Positions 33,301 to 48,300 of a stretch of 64,000 bases of DNA are shown in pieces. The stretch covers positions 62,001-126,000 of the forward strand of contig OX291552.1 of NCBI GenBank assembly GCA_946406115.1, given 5' to 3'. A program made the position numbers and the translations under genes. This DNA is from Apoda limacodes. Lineage: Eukaryota > Arthropoda > Insecta > Lepidoptera > Limacodidae. The notes under the pieces were generated by a model. That model was not told where the DNA came from and searched no databases. It was given only the letters and a program-made list of their open reading frames with translations. The first letter of the stretch is position 1. The number at the start of each line of letters is the position of its first letter.

Positions 33301-36300
33301 GATATAAACAAACGAACAAACGAAGTGTTGCAATGTGATATCACATTGTTCACTGTTCAGCATATTATGCTGTGAGGAATCACAGCGTGGGTTTTAGGGA
33401 CACCAGCGAGTAATGCTAAACAAAGATACAACGCATTGCAGAAATAATTTTATGCTCTTTGTTGTATTGTTTGAGACCTGGCAGAGGTGGTGCAGCAAGC
33501 ACGTGGCGACACCAAGGCGGCGCGCGTGTGGCGCCACGAACAAGTCCTCGAGGTAGAAGGCACGACGCGTCCAGCTAGAGTACGCGCGGTTGCAGAGCGC
33601 GTGCCCGACCACGCGCTCGCCGGCTTCTGCGACCAGACCGAAGAACCACGCAGGGGAGCTCTCGAACCCGTCAACCACCAAATCTGTGCAACCACATTTA
33701 TTTTTAACTAAATGTTAAATATTTATTGTAGACAAGGATTAGAGGAAAGGAATTCTAGAAACGGTTTAAACTGCTGCAGCAGATGTCTCAGAACATCTGG
33801 AAGAGGTTCTCTCTTGCGTAATATCATCTCTTGGAGCAGCGAGTGCGTTGCTCGGATAAGACTAACCCCCGAAAGTGGGTTAACTTGTCCTGGTCAAGGA
33901 GATGAATATCCTTCTTCGGAAGCGGGGTCGCATTCTTCGTCTTTGCTGTCTTCCCTTGTGTTGCTGAAGTTTGAGTAGGGGACTCTATCCTGACAAGAGC
34001 TGTCGCCACCTTGTCGCGATTGATGGTATTCTAGGGCCCGTATTAATAGATCGAGCTCAATGCTCTTAAGTGTGTATCAACTGAGTTCGCTCTTGAGACG
34101 CAAATGTCATCTCAAAACTACAATTAATTAATAGACGAGTATCAAGAGCGTATCAATTGATATCGATCTTAAGTGTAGCATCTTATTTACGAATTGTTTG
34201 TTTGATTTCTTTTCGAAATCTATATTGTGGTCATTACTAAAGAAGAGTTTTTACTTATTTTATTTTATTTTATTTGGAATAACAAACAGTTGTCACAATT
34301 AGGCTTATTTACTTAAACACACTTATATTTTAAACTTATACTTAAATCATTGCGAAACCCACACCGTAATCCACGGGTTAAAATGGTAGTGTTAGTAAAT
34401 TTGTTTCATTTCTGTACAATAAATAGGTATATAGGTAATATTTTTTTTTAAAACATACAATTTTTTATGTTTAAGGAAGAAACATTAATAAATCAAATAT
34501 AGGAATAATAATTACAGAAAATAAAAATAAAAAAGGGACTAAAATATATTATAAAGCTGCTTTAACATGTTGATGGCAAGTTTTTGAATTGCCGCGCTGA
34601 TGTTGCAAAAATATCCAAATCAGTTAAATCTTTATTATACATGTCAAGAAGACGGCGCAGTGGAGACCGCGCGCCGGCGTGGGTCCGACACGGTGCGGTG
34701 TGGAACAATCTCCGCACGCACACTACCCTTTTGTGCACAGTGCGCGGGACCACGTAAATTAACTTGTTGCTCAGATCAATACAGTCAATGTTATTGTTGC
34801 ACATATTATATAAAGCCATGGAACTGAGAAGTTTACGTCTGCATTCTAAAGTAGGAAGATTGTATTTGTCCAGCAAGTGTGTGTATGATTGATAGTTACG
34901 ATGATTTTAAAAATAAATATTACGCAAGAAATTACGTTGTACTTTTTCTAACATATCAGTGTATTTTTGGAATATAGGATTCCAGACTGGTATGGCGTAT
35001 TCCAGTTGTGACCGTATTAGTGACTTATAAAGAAAAAGTAATGTAGAAGATTTCTTAAAGTCTAAAGAGGATCGCATTACGAAGCAATACATTCTAAGCG
35101 CTTTGTATTTTTATAATTGTATGCTTATATGGTAATCAATATGTAATTTAGAATCTAGGAAAATACCAAGATCTTTTATTAACAGGACAGGTTTTAAATT
35201 AACATCCAATAGGTTGTATGTATTACTAATTATATTTTTGTTTTTTGAGAAAGTGATCGTATGGCATTTGGAGGTGTTGAGCTGCAATTTATTTAGAAGA
35301 CAATAATTAGATAATCCATTTAGATCTTGTTGAAGTAAGTCTACATCAGTAATATCTTTAGTAGGTCTAAAGATTTTTAGATCATCTGCATACATTAGGA
35401 AATTAGAGTTAAGAAAACAGTTTCTGATGTCGTTAATGAACAAAACAAATAGCAGAGGACCCAGGATAGACCCCTGGGGTACTCCCGATGATACATAAAT
35501 AGTGTCAGATTTAAAACCATGGATTACTACTGTTTGTGATCTGTTAGTTATGTAAGAAAAAAACCATCTTAACAGGTTACCACCTTAGAGCATTAAACCA
35601 AAGGAGTTGGGATAGCAATAAATACCTGAACATTCTTTTTAACCACTTTTTGCGGGAGGCAAGGTAAACACGCATAGCATACTACTTTAAAATGACTATT
35701 ACAGATGAAATTTTGCTTTGCTATGAACGCACACAATGAAAAATCAAACTACAACCAAAAAAGTCACACACCCATCGATATATTTCATGTAATAACGCAA
35801 TTATTTGAACGTCAACATAAACAAAGAGCTAGTGTTGTACTCGGGAATTCTGAGTGAGTGATCGAATAAATGATCAACATTACGAATTTGCAAAGGAACC
35901 TTAATAAAAAATACTGTTAGTGTTCGTAATTATTTATTAATAGGAATAGTTTGTGTTATGAATTTACTCTGTTATATTAAGAAATTTTTTATACACCTTA
36001 CTCAAGTATTATGTAGGTATATTAGAAATATAAAAGAAAATTGCGATTATTACAACAACGGTGACAAAGGCCATTTTGGCAAACATTAAATTGTTTATGT
36101 CACCAACAATTTACTGAAGTTTTTAATACATTTTTAGGTAGGTATAACTAGACAAAAGGTTATTAGGAAACTCAACAATGTTGAATTTCGGATCCCAAGA
36201 CCTCACCAGTAAACATATGGTTTCATGATTTGTTTTCAGTCAAAGGAAACATCTGACAGTTTTATAGCCTAGAACTTGAACGATAATTTGTACAAAAAGT

Positions 36301-39300
36301 GAAAAATTTCTAAGGTTTTTAATTTTTCACATAATGCTCATTTACATGATGCTGATCTTTGGAATCACATTTTATAATAGGAAAAAAAAGGAGCATACAA
36401 CAAAAAATATATAAAAAAAACATTCTGACGAATTAAGAACTTCCGTCATTTTTTAGAAGTCGGTTAACAAATAGGGCGTTAGTTATTTTGATTACTCTTT
36501 TACATAGGTTAAACTTTTTTAACCGACTTCAAAAAAAGAAGGAGGAGGAAACTTTACTAAAGTTTTCCTTGACTATCGTGTTCGTTGCAGCATTTCTAAC
36601 GTACGTATTATTTTTATAACAAACAAATCTGCCAATGCTTCATTTTTTAAACCGTAATATATACAGTGTAAACTCTTTATACCGTCATTCTTTATAACGA
36701 TAAACTCTCTATAACGTAGAAAAGAGCACAATTTGGTTGGTTTACCTTAAAATCCAACATTCATACACTCTTTATAGCGCAGCAGCCATTCTCTATTACG
36801 AAGAAATATGATTATATTTCGACACAGAAAATATTCACTATCGGTATTATTGTCTATGTTATCTTATCATATTACAAAAGACGCTGACTAAACCTTTGAG
36901 GCCCCGAAACTTCTGAGGTCTTAAACAGCCGCCTTGATTTTGTTATTGTTAATTGCCTTGAACACGTGCATCATTAAGGTTGGTTTCCTTGAAAATGATG
37001 GTTTCGAACTAAGCACACTAGGTATCTATCGTATTATCAGTCGTAAACAAACTTTGAATCAGTTAACATGGCCAGTAAAAGAAAAGCGTTATATGTTGAC
37101 GAAAAAGTTTGTGTGATACGTGCGATTAAAAAAAAAAGAAAATTGACGTTGGAAGACGTTTTGAACTAAGTCAATCTACTGTTGTTTTTGGATCACCTTA
37201 TTTTGATAAGAAAGAAAGACGAAAAAATATTTTAATTACTATTTTCTTTATTTCGTTACCGAAACCCAACGGTATAATTAAAAAGTAATATCATTCATTC
37301 ATTCATTTCGTCCCATCACTAGATGTGGCGGCCGCTCATTACCCTTTACCACGAAATCAATACTCTACGCAAAAAATTATATCGCTTTCCTGTCGTTATA
37401 ATACAAGAAGAAAATACATTTTTTTGATGAATAGAACAAGTTACAATAATAAAAAATAAGTACTTATTTATGATAGGAAATTCCATGTTTTGTTAAATTT
37501 GATTTTTCTGGTCGCCTTTTGCACGTTATAATTGAACAACCAACCATTTTCGGAGATGTTTAGAGCGATACAATTCCACGTCAAATGACAATCGTTTATT
37601 TTTTTTTTTTTTTTTTTTTTTTCTGAGCTGACTATGCAGTTGGCTGTTGCAGCCATTACTGCTTCACCGGACTTTTGGGCCTAGACTCTGAAGGAGCCTC
37701 AGCCCATATAGCGCCCAACGCTCAAGGGCTCCCCGCGGGGGAAGCCTCGGCTTGGGTTGTCGCTCTCGGGGGCGTCCCTTCGACCGGCGTGAGTCTCGAA
37801 CCCGAAGGTGAGTCACCGCCAGGAGGGGAGTTCCCCGTTACGCGGGTACGATTACGATTGAGTGGGGGCGAGAAGCGCCCCGGCACTCTTTGATACCTAG
37901 TGTATCCTTTTGGGCGCCGACGAACCCGGGGACGTCGGCGTCGTGTTTGGAGGGAGGCCCTATTCGGGGAGGTCGTAGAGACTAATCTCGCTATCCTGAC
38001 AGTGAGATCGTCATCTGGGGACATTAGTACGTGCCGAGGCCGCCTGACAATAGTTTTACGACCGTGACCGGGTCGATCGGGGGGACGATACGTTGTGGAT
38101 TGCACAATTAAACGATTCGGGTGATTTTGCGTACGCTCGAAAAAGCGGACTGCCAAGTCTTTAAAGTATTGGGGAATCGTGGGAAGTTCGAAGTCTCTGT
38201 GTAGGTCCGCATTGCGAACGTACCAAGAGGCTCCAGAGGCCGCTCTGAGAAAGCGGTTTTGGAGGGTCTGGAGTTTGTGGAGATTGCGTTTGGACAGCGC
38301 AAAGACTACGCTAGCATAAGCTAGTATGGGGCGGATGCAAGTTGTGTAAAGATTAAGCTTATTTCTAAGCGACATCTTACTATACTTGCCTATCATGGGA
38401 TAGAGACGACCGAGGACAAAAGCGGCTCGGTCTCTGACTATTTTGGTGTGAGCTTGGAAGTTCAAACGACTATCCATGGTCACACCGAGATATTTGGTCT
38501 TATTTTGCCAGGGAATGGCACGACCGAAGAGAGAAAGGGGAGTTGGCCGTGGAGGGCGGCCTAAGGAAAAGAGGACGGCAGAGCTTTTGTCGGGATTCAC
38601 CTCGATTCTCCATTTCCGAAACCACTCGCCTAGGGCGGTGATAGCGGGTTGGAGTCTCTCAGTGATTCGACTCACTTGCCTATCTGTGGTATAGATAGCG
38701 GTATCGTCCGCAAAGAGGGCTAGATTGGTACCTATCGTTTTAGGGATATCGTTAGTGTACAGAAGGTACAAGATGGGGGCGAGCACGGACCCTTGCGGGA
38801 CTCCTGCTTCTATGGGACGGGGGGAAGAGAGAGTGCCTTCGACTTTGTAGCGAAAGCTACGATTCGACAAATAGTCTCGTATGATGAGCACGAGACGATC
38901 TGGCAACTGAAAGTTGTACAGTTTAAAAATTAAACCGTTGTGCCAGACTTTGTCGAAAGCTTTCGCTACATTGAAGAAGACAGCGCCCGTGTGACGGGTC
39001 TTACCTAACGCTGGTTGAAAGCCAGTAAGAATATGTTCCGTTATGCGGAGGACTTGATGGACGCATGAGTGTTTGGCACGGAAGCCGAACTGCTCGTCTA
39101 TTAAAATGCCTCTGGAAACTATAGCGTTCCGTAGGCGAGCGAGGAGGAGGCGTTCATAGAGTTTACCAAGGGCCTTTAGTAAACTTATGGGGCGATAGGA
39201 GGACGGCTCGGTACGAGCTTTGCCTGGCTTATGGATGCCTATAACAATTGCATCTTTCCATTGAGAAGGAAAGGTGCAATGTTCCATAGCAGCGTTAAAG

Positions 39301-42300
39301 ATCGTTACTAGGAGGCAGAAAAGGGGAAGAGTGAGGCGCTTTAGGATATCGTTAGAGATACCGTCAGCACCGGGGGCCTTACGGGGGCGTAGGTCTTTAA
39401 TGACCTGTACGACTTCGTCGACAGTGACAGGGGGCAGGGGGTCTTGTGGAGGCAGAGAAGTTCTGCGCTCCACTTCGCCGTCTACCTCGCGCACATGGTC
39501 GGGATCGAAAGGCTGTGTGCTTAAGGCACATTGGGCTTGGAGGCTAAACGCTAGGCAATCCGCTTTTTCGTCGTCATTGAACGCGGGAACGCTGTTGTTG
39601 GGACGAGTTAACGGAGGGAGAGAGTTTGCGGTTTCGGATTTTAGAGCTTAATAATAAGCTTGGTGAGAAGGAGAAATGTTCTCCATAAGATCACCGAAAC
39701 GTTGGGCGCGGAGCTCAGCTACAGCGGTTCTTACACGGCGGTGTAAGTCGTTGAAGCGAGCTTTATTTTCGGTGGTGGGAGCGCGATCGCGAGCGTGGCG
39801 GGCCGCGTTACGCTCAGTCATAAGCGACCTGATGTGCTGAGGCAGGATTAGGTGGTGATAATCACCAACCGGCACCTGTCGTGAGCACTCGCCAACGGTG
39901 GCGGTCAGGTGGCTAGTGAGAGAGTCGATAGCTACGTTTAGATCGGTCGCGGAAGAGATTACGTTGGGAACGCGGTCTAGATGTGGCGAGCTGGGATTTT
40001 CGAGCAATTGCCCAAATTTATCCCAGTCCGTCACGGTTCTAGTGTCGGGAGGAGAGTCCGAAGGGGAACCTAATCGGAGGATGACAGGGCGGTGGTCCGA
40101 GTCAAGTTCGTCAAGCACCTCTATAGAACGAAAGCTTAGCCTTACATTCTTTAGAAGTGCTATGTCCAGTACGTCGGGGTTGTTCCTAGTATTATGAGGA
40201 AAGAAAGTGGGCGTCATGGGAGCGATAATGTCAAAGTTTAGTCTGTCAACTAAATCGTCAAGGATTCTGCCTCTCCGTGAAGTTACAGAAGAGTTCCAGC
40301 GGCGATGCTTGCAATTTAGGTCGCCGGCAAGAATGACGGCGTCGCCTAAACTTAAGAGCGACTGAAGGTCGCTCTCGAGCAAGTCTTTTAGGGGAGAGAG
40401 ATAAACCGATGCAATGATGATCGGCTGATGGCCGGTCATCGCTAAGCGGCAGACGGATGCTTCTAAATTCGAAAGCGGTGGAGGATCGATAGGGGAGCAA
40501 TGCAGGGAGCACCTGTAATAGATGAGAGTGCCTCCGAGATTGGAGGAAGTTCTATCATTACGGACGGTGCGGTAGTTCGCGATCGAAGGGGTACGGACAG
40601 CGGGCTTTAGGAACGTTTCCTGGATGAGGTTTTTGGGACGAGAGGAATTGCGATAATTCCTCTCTTTGGTTGCGGAGACCGTTGGCATTAAAATAGCCTA
40701 TGGAGACGGACCGAGGTTTTTCGCGCGCGGTTGTGCAATCCATTTTGGTTTTAAGGTTTTGGAGCTACCCTGCGGAGGGCGGCGAAGAAGTCGCGATGCT
40801 TAGCCATGAAGCCGAGCATTTGAGAGAGATCGGTGATCTGTACGTATTCGGCGTACACGACCTCGAAATAGGCTGCGTCGCAAACCCAAGAGAGTTCGGC
40901 GAGAATGTCGAAATGCTGCTGCTCGGCCGTCTGAGCGGCGTTGCGGGGCAGCGCAAGAGAGGGGCGAGGCGCGGCAAGGCGCGTTTGCGCGTAAGGTGCG
41001 GGAGCACTTCTCATAGGCGCTGGACGCGGAATGTCCCGAGACATGAGAGGGGCGGGGTAGGGAATACCCGTAACTGAGACGGGCCCGGGGAGAGTAGACA
41101 AAAGTTTGTCTGTCTCCTTCGATTTGGACGCGTCAACTAGCGCTGGAGGACGGCTCCAGGCGTTGACAGCGGGGAGGGGTGCAGGCACGAGCGGAGCCTG
41201 TTGGCGGGGGGCGGGGGGACGCGATTTACCCTGTTTGGGTTTACGCGAGCTCTGTTTGGGAGCTTTGGGGCACCCGCGGTAATTCGCTGGGTGGCCTTCG
41301 CTCCCACAGAGTACGCAAGCGACCGGGTCGGATGCGTTAGAGCGATCGCGATCACAGTCCGGGGTGGCGTGAACGCGCAAACATTTCACACAGCGCGGTC
41401 TGCGTATGTATGGCCATAAAGCTGGCATCGGTGGCATTGACTCGGGTTCGACCGCTTGTGCGGAGTCTCGACCCGGACGCCCTTGAGGCTGCACACATCT
41501 TTAATGTTAAAGATGGCTTTGCCTTCTTTGGTCAGGTCTAGTACTACGAGCACCATGTCGTAGCACTCTGATTTGTTACGGCCATTGTACATTCTGTGTA
41601 CTTCCCGAACTGGGAGGCCTTGAACGATTAGGTCGTCCTGAACAGTCTTAGTGGAGAATTCCTTAGGAACTCCCCTTATGACTGCTCGGAGAACGCGTTC
41701 CTCGGCCAGCGAGTAAGTATGGTACTCATACTTTTGGGCCGTGAGGAAAGCCGTCAGATTTCGGAAATCTGACGGTGTCGGGACCTGCACTTTGATACCG
41801 CGCTCGGCATTATTGCGGGCGTGCGTATAATTAATACGCTTGGCCTTCATAGCGTTGGCTATATTTGGCCAGGCCCCTTTGTCTTTGATGACAATGGGGG
41901 GCGGAGTTTTTTCCGTCCGTCCCGAAGTGGGACAGGCGGCCTGCGAAGAGGTGGCGGCGGGGGGGGGGGGGGTTGTGTCCATGGCGGCTAGCTCAGGGCT
42001 GGCCGCCGAGGTGGACGGAGACGGGGACGGTGAAGCGCTAGGCGCTTTGAGGCGTTTAGCCTCGGAATCGGAGGGAGGAGGAGTAGAAGACTCCAGAGCG
42101 GATGCCGCCGAAGCCTTTTTGGACTTGGCGGACTACTTCCGCTTTTTCCCCTTTTTGGTCCCCAGGCCAACCACTTTGAAGCCTTCGTCGTCCTTGGACA
42201 ACGCCGAGTCAGCGGACATTACGGCTACTGGAGACCGGGGTGCGGTTTCGGAGGTTGCGGGGGGCGGGGTAGCGAGTGACCGAGAAGGGGTCACATCGGC

Positions 42301-45300
42301 TACCGGAGTGGGGGGGCGATTGGGCACAGGGGCCCGAAGAGCGCGGCGAGCGAGACGCGGGTCGCGATTGCGGGGTTCGCGGGGTTCGCGGAAGAGAGAG
42401 CGCGAACGATTGTGCGAGCGAGAGCGCGGAGTCGAACGCGATGAGACGGACGGGGAGGGCGCGGTTGTGCTGGACGCAGTGAGGGCAGGCCCCACAGCCT
42501 TGATGATGGCGTGGGCCAGCTCTGGGCGATCGCGAACAAGATTTATCACGATTGCCCCTAGCTGGTCCGGGGACAAGCCGATGAGTTCCTCGGCCATCGC
42601 GGGAGTGGCCGGAGTGTAGATTTGTGAGTACCTAGTGACTCCCCACCATTGCTGGCGAGGAGCAAGAATACCTAAGTGTGGCCAGGTGCCCCGCAATGCC
42701 CCAGCAACGAGACGTTTATGAACGAGAAACGTTAGGTAGACCGCAACTCTGAAAAGAGCTATACGATCTCACCCACCAGCCCTTGAGCACTCGGAACTGG
42801 ATTTCTACAAACTAAAACGCAATCGATACTTAAAACGCGAGAATGCGCGGAGCGGCGAACCGCTGAAGCGGAAATACTACACTAGCGATTTAACCCAAAG
42901 CCGGACTCAGACCGGGCGAACCGGTAACAGTCAAAGAGGAAAGCGAGGGTCACCGCTATGCGTAGTAGTTCCGCGACTACGAGAACACACACTCACGCAC
43001 AAAAACACACAGTATCGCTTCGATAAACACTCGGTTATGGGCGCGTTGAAAAGCGCGAGAGCACACCCAGCGCGGGCCGAGAGCAATTTCCCAGCCAATA
43101 CACACTGCCGAGCAGCGCTTCAACACACAGGCCGATTTTCCAAGAATTGCGGGCAATAAACCAAACAACAATTCGAGGTCGTCAGCGCTGAGGCAAAACA
43201 CCACCCAGGAATGCGCACCAACTGAGTCACCACTCACGGAGCACACTGAGAGCACTTGACGCTCTAAAACATGACCGCACAACACGAGAGTCGAATCGGG
43301 AATCTGACAATCGTTTGCGACCAACTAGTTTTTATAAACGGTGACGAACGGGTTGTTCATGTACTTTGGCAGAGGGGAAGGTCTGCGCTTCCCGCCTCCT
43401 TTGGTTTAATGCTCTAAGGTTACCACGAATGCCATTATAAGAAATTTTGCGTAAAAGAAGCTCATGATCTACTTTGTCGAAACACTTTTTAAAAACAGCA
43501 TCAATCTGTAAACGTCGATCCATGTTTTCAAATAAAGTTTTAAAGTGCATTTTGTATATATTGTCTGTTGTGTGAGGTGGAATGTAAACATCGCTAATTA
43601 TGTGGTGTTTATTAGATAAGAAGCAGGTAGCGCGATAACGACATGTTTGAGCGCGGCGGTGGGGATCGGCACCGCCAGCCGTACGGGCCGCAGCTCGCGT
43701 CGCACGGCTACTACCGTCTTGTTTACCGGTTAGGGTACGGTCACGATCACATCGAAATGTATCGGTTATCAATAAATTCATTATCTGAAATATTAGATGT
43801 TAGCCACGTTTCCGTTAAAATAACGACGTCATATGAATTGGACATATAAGAATCCCCCTACAGTGTTGGTATTATAGTGATATATTATTATTATGTCCTA
43901 TCTTAGTGCAAAGAGTGTTTTATTTTATTTTTATTTTCATTTATTTTGGTACATACAGTCATAAAAAAATTTTACAAATCAAAAATACATAAAAAAAAGA
44001 CAATGATTACCAACAAATAATTAAAGAAATATCATAACTTTAAAGCTATGCTAACGGAACTAATAATTTAGAAATAATTAGGAAAACAGGTTTGAAATAC
44101 ATTAAGAAATAAAAAATGAATACTTACCTTAACAATATGATTATTGAGATTAAAAATATATAAGAGGAAAACATGAGAAAATCAAATACAATAAGTTATA
44201 AAAATTGAAATACCTACGTTTTTGAAGACAGTATGTGTTTGAGTTTATTTTGGAAGTTATTGAACAATTCAACATCATATTTTTTTTTATTAAATGTATT
44301 AATACAGCGATAGGAAAAATTATTTTGAGTGTAATTTTCATGTAGCTTAGGTGGTACAAATGCGTTTATTTGTCTTGAGGAGCGTACGGGTAACCTTGCT
44401 TTAGTAATAAAATTCAATTTGGTTAATAATAAAGAAGAATCAATTTCAAAATTTAATAGTTTATAAAGCAACATTAAATCAAATTGTGTGCGGCGTTTAC
44501 TTAGTGTAATTAGGTTAAGACGTTTGAGAGAGAGTTCGTAAGGTTCATTAATGATACTACTGCGATAATTTAAAAGCTTGACGAACTTTTTTTGGACTCT
44601 TTCATACGGTTGATATGAACTTGGTAATACAGATTCCATACAGTACTACAAAAGTCTAGAATAGACCTAACGAAACTATAATAAAGAATTTTAAGAGTGA
44701 TGGTTTAACTGAATGGTTTAGTAATCCTATTAATGAATCCTAAGTTCCTAAAAGCTTTTGAAACAGCATTATCTATGTGAGAATTAAAGGATACTTGGTC
44801 ATCCATCATAATTCCCAGATCACGTATGGTTTTAACCGAGTGAGATAGTTACCATCCAGAACATATTTGTAACTAATAGGGAGCTTTTTTCGAGTATAGG
44901 TTATAATAGAGCATTTGTTAAAAATAATTGGTTATTTAAACAGTACTGAGATAAGTTATATAGATCTGCCTGTAACTTGTAGCAGTCATCTAATCCAGTC
45001 ACTCGCCTGTACAGCTTAAATTAAGTATTATGTAGATAATCACCTATATCATTTATATACAATGAGAAAAGTAATGGACCGAGGTGAGAACCCTGTGGTA
45101 CTCCGGAAGAGACAGGTAAGTAACTGGAGCAGAATCCTTTGACATACCGCCTGACTCCTATTTAATATATAAGATTCAATCCATCTCAATAAATTTCCAT
45201 GCACACCGACGCTTTCGAGCTTTTTTAAAACGACAAAATGATTTATTTTTTCCAAAGCTTTAGAAAAATCGGTGTACACGACATCAACCTGTATAATAGA

Positions 45301-48300
45301 ATCCATACCACATAGCAAAAAGTCAGTAAAAGTTATCATATCCATCTCTACGCTTCGACTTTTTATGAAACCATGCTGCCGTTCTGATATATGATGTTTT
45401 ACAGATTGTGATAACTGATACGTGACAAGTTTCTCCAAGAGTTAACCGAATTGACAAGGTTTAGATATAGGTCGATATTGAGTAACTAATTTATTATGTT
45501 TGTTCTTAGGTATGGGGTAACTAGTACTTTTTTCCAAATACTGGGAAAAATTCCAGTTATGAGGAACTGATGATAGATACGTGAAATAGGCTTTAATAAT
45601 CCATTTGCACATTGAGAAATAAATATTGGTGGAATACCGTCCGAGCCACCACCTTTGTTTATATTTATATTTTTTAGTTCATTAAGTATAATATCATCAG
45701 TTAAATAAGTAGAACTGATATCTACTGAGGGTGAGTGGTTGTTTTGACTATAATTATAATTAACTGCTGGGTCTGATACAATGAAAACAGATTGAAAATA
45801 TTTATTAAATGCATCACATATCTCTTTGCCACTGCTTAGGTATTTACCATCATAAACCATGTTTCCAGGAATTTGAGGTGAAAGGTTTTTTGATTTAATA
45901 TTAGACCAAAAATATTTCGGATTCTCTTTAATTTTATCTTCAGAAAACGAAAGGTAATTTCTATAACGATCACTTTCCATTTTACGCAGTCTAGCCCTTA
46001 ATAATGAGAAAATTCAGTAATCAGCTTGGTTTTTATAAGTTTTCCATTTTCTATGGTATTTACGTTTCTCATTACTAAGTTTAATGAGAGGTTGAGTAAA
46101 CCAAGGAGGATATCTATTATTATTTGAGGAAAACATTTTTAAGGGTACGTGTTTTTCAATAAAAGTATTAATAATAGCATAAAAAGCGTTAGTCATTGCC
46201 ACAACTTCCATGTTATGAAAAGTTTGGTCCCAATCAATGAGCTTTAAAGCTCGTCTTATTTCATTATAATTAGCTTTAAAAAATTGTTTTTTCTTTTGTA
46301 AATTAGGTTTAAGGGATTCAGGTAACCGTAAAGTCAAATCAATATCCAAGGCTTTATGGTGAGGATCTTCGGGTACTAGTGGGTTTAGACAAGAAGAAAT
46401 ATGGCAATTAATACTCCAAAAAACGAGGTCCAGAAGTCTATTATTTATATTAATTTCAGAATTGTATTGATTTAATTGAGCTAAATTAAAAAAATCGGAT
46501 GTAAGAGCTGTTAATGAGTTATTATTGGTTTTGATTATCATACTTAATTCATCATCATTATATATCCAGTCAGCATAAGATATATTAAAGTCACCGAGTA
46601 CAAGGAAAGTATCAGCAGGATTAGAATGTATAACATCAGTGACACGATCAGAGAACGAACCAATTATCGATTCATGATTATATATGTATGTACAAATTAC
46701 ATGTAAATAAGATATTTCAGACCCTAAGGAGTCAACGGATTGCGAGCGGCCAGTTTTATGAAGTGGAACACTAATCCACAACTCGTCATGCGGCGGCGGC
46801 GCACACCACTCCGAGCGAGCGAACGCACACAGCTCACAACGTATCGCAATACATACACCGCCCCCTCGCTCATACCCCATCACAGTACTGTCCCAGTCAC
46901 ACCAAAATACTAAATACCTGTCATCAAAATATTCAGAGTCCAAAAAACAATCGTTCAGCCAAGTTTCACTTAAACAAATTAAATCGTAGTTATTATTTAA
47001 TACATTGGTTAGAAATTCATGTGATTTAGTATGTAAGCCCCTCACATTTTGATAGTAAATGGATAACAAATTTTTGTTAGTAGCCATAGTGACGAAGTAT
47101 GCAAAATGTAAAATTATCAAATATTATACACATTATACCACCTAAGATCCATAACTGAGCTGTTATACTAACAATTTCATTTCTACATAATATGTGGGTA
47201 AAAATAAGTTCATTATAACGTTCAATAACTCCTTGAAAAATAGATAATTTATTAATGGAATGGACACAAGATACGAAATAACAGTTAACACAATTTGTAA
47301 CATCTATTTAAGTTACATTTGAACAATAACAATATTGTCATTTTATTTTGTTGAGATCTGTTTCATTTGCTATCACTTTTGATGAGTCATTTATACGTAA
47401 TAAAATTTTGCAATCATTCAACCATATATACTTATAACCGAGTTCTTTTCCAAGCTTGCGAGCGCGGCTGTAAATAAGTTTGTTAAGGGGGGTCAAATGG
47501 TCATTGATAAAAACTGGCTTCACGACGAGCTCTGACAGCAGCCAGCACTTCATTTCTTCTTTTTCGCTGCGTGAAACGTACAATAATATTCGGGTGGGAT
47601 GACAAGATTCCTTATGCTGGGTGAACCGACGGACACGATGAATAAAATCAACGTCGGATGGCATTATAGAAATACCTACTTTACTTGCATTTCGGTCTAA
47701 TAAATTGTTTAAATTTTCTCCTTTGACCAGAGGAACACCCACAAATTCCAGATTATTAATATGTCCTTGTTGTTCCTTATGATTTTCTTTTTAATGTAAG
47801 ATTGGTTTGAGCCATCCACACATAAAGGAATATTCGAGTTTGAGCCAAAGCTTGGTGGAGTACGTTGCATTTTGTTATTCATTTTGGTATAGGTAATCAC
47901 ACACTTATTATAAAATTAGTTTTTGTTATGCACACACAATTATAAATTCCAATTTTATCACACTAAGGTTGATTTTCGTATGTCGTAATTTAATAAAAAG
48001 AAAACGCGACTGTCCGTTAGCAAAGCAAAACGTAATATGATTTTATTAAAAAATGTTAACGCCGTGTTATAACTATCAGATATGTGTTTATGAAACATCG
48101 TTTGCCACAACACACACACATCGTCTGGAGTACAATGCCGTGGAACTTTCAACAATATTCAATTACAGTTCAGAAGTTTGCAAATTAGTTAACACAGTGA
48201 ATGTGTTAGTTCATTTGATGTGTTCAGATTATACTTAACGAAAAAAAGCAAAAATAAAATTTTAATATAAAATGAGATTGACTTAAACCAGCCATCAAAA

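Larger units (their letters stand above)
37599..43304 (-). mobile_element. GC-rich Jockey-type LINE (copy G1), nearly full length
   Basis: The poly(A) T-run is at 37599-37621. ORF2 (40743-37722) and ORF1 (42597-40751) lie on the minus strand, with a 5' UTR of ~700 bp ending near TCCCGATTCGACTCTCG (43304). The same 5' sequence starts an inverted partial copy at 49725. It is much richer in GC than its surroundings, which suggests another source or younger age. The lesions are few: one TAG and one frameshift in ORF1, one frameshift and one TAA in ORF2. Confidence 0.88.
43911..48235 (-). mobile_element. Jockey-superfamily LINE 'H', two ORFs
   Basis: The 3' end is an A/T-rich tail (43919-43945). 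ORF2 fragments run from 47120 to 44214, and an FP25K-like ORF1 from 47882 to 47338. A 5' leader extends to about 48235. Stops and shifts occur throughout. It sits between the ORF1 and ORF2 parts of another LINE, so it probably inserted into that element. Confidence 0.75.

Noticed and set aside
33824..34009. Further exon of the acetyltransferase
   Set aside because: The frame has no GNAT similarity. Exon 2 at 52320-52371 joins exon 3 in perfect phase and supplies the missing family block.
34660..34740. GC-rich Arg/His-rich insertion in the LINE at 34255-35587 as a separate gene
   Set aside because: It lies in frame inside the RT C-terminal region and has no start, stop or domain of its own; treated as diverged or inserted sequence.
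41840..42619. Plus-strand 259-codon frame
   Set aside because: Shadow of the GC-rich LINE ORF1 on the minus strand, with low-complexity Gly/Glu/Arg composition.
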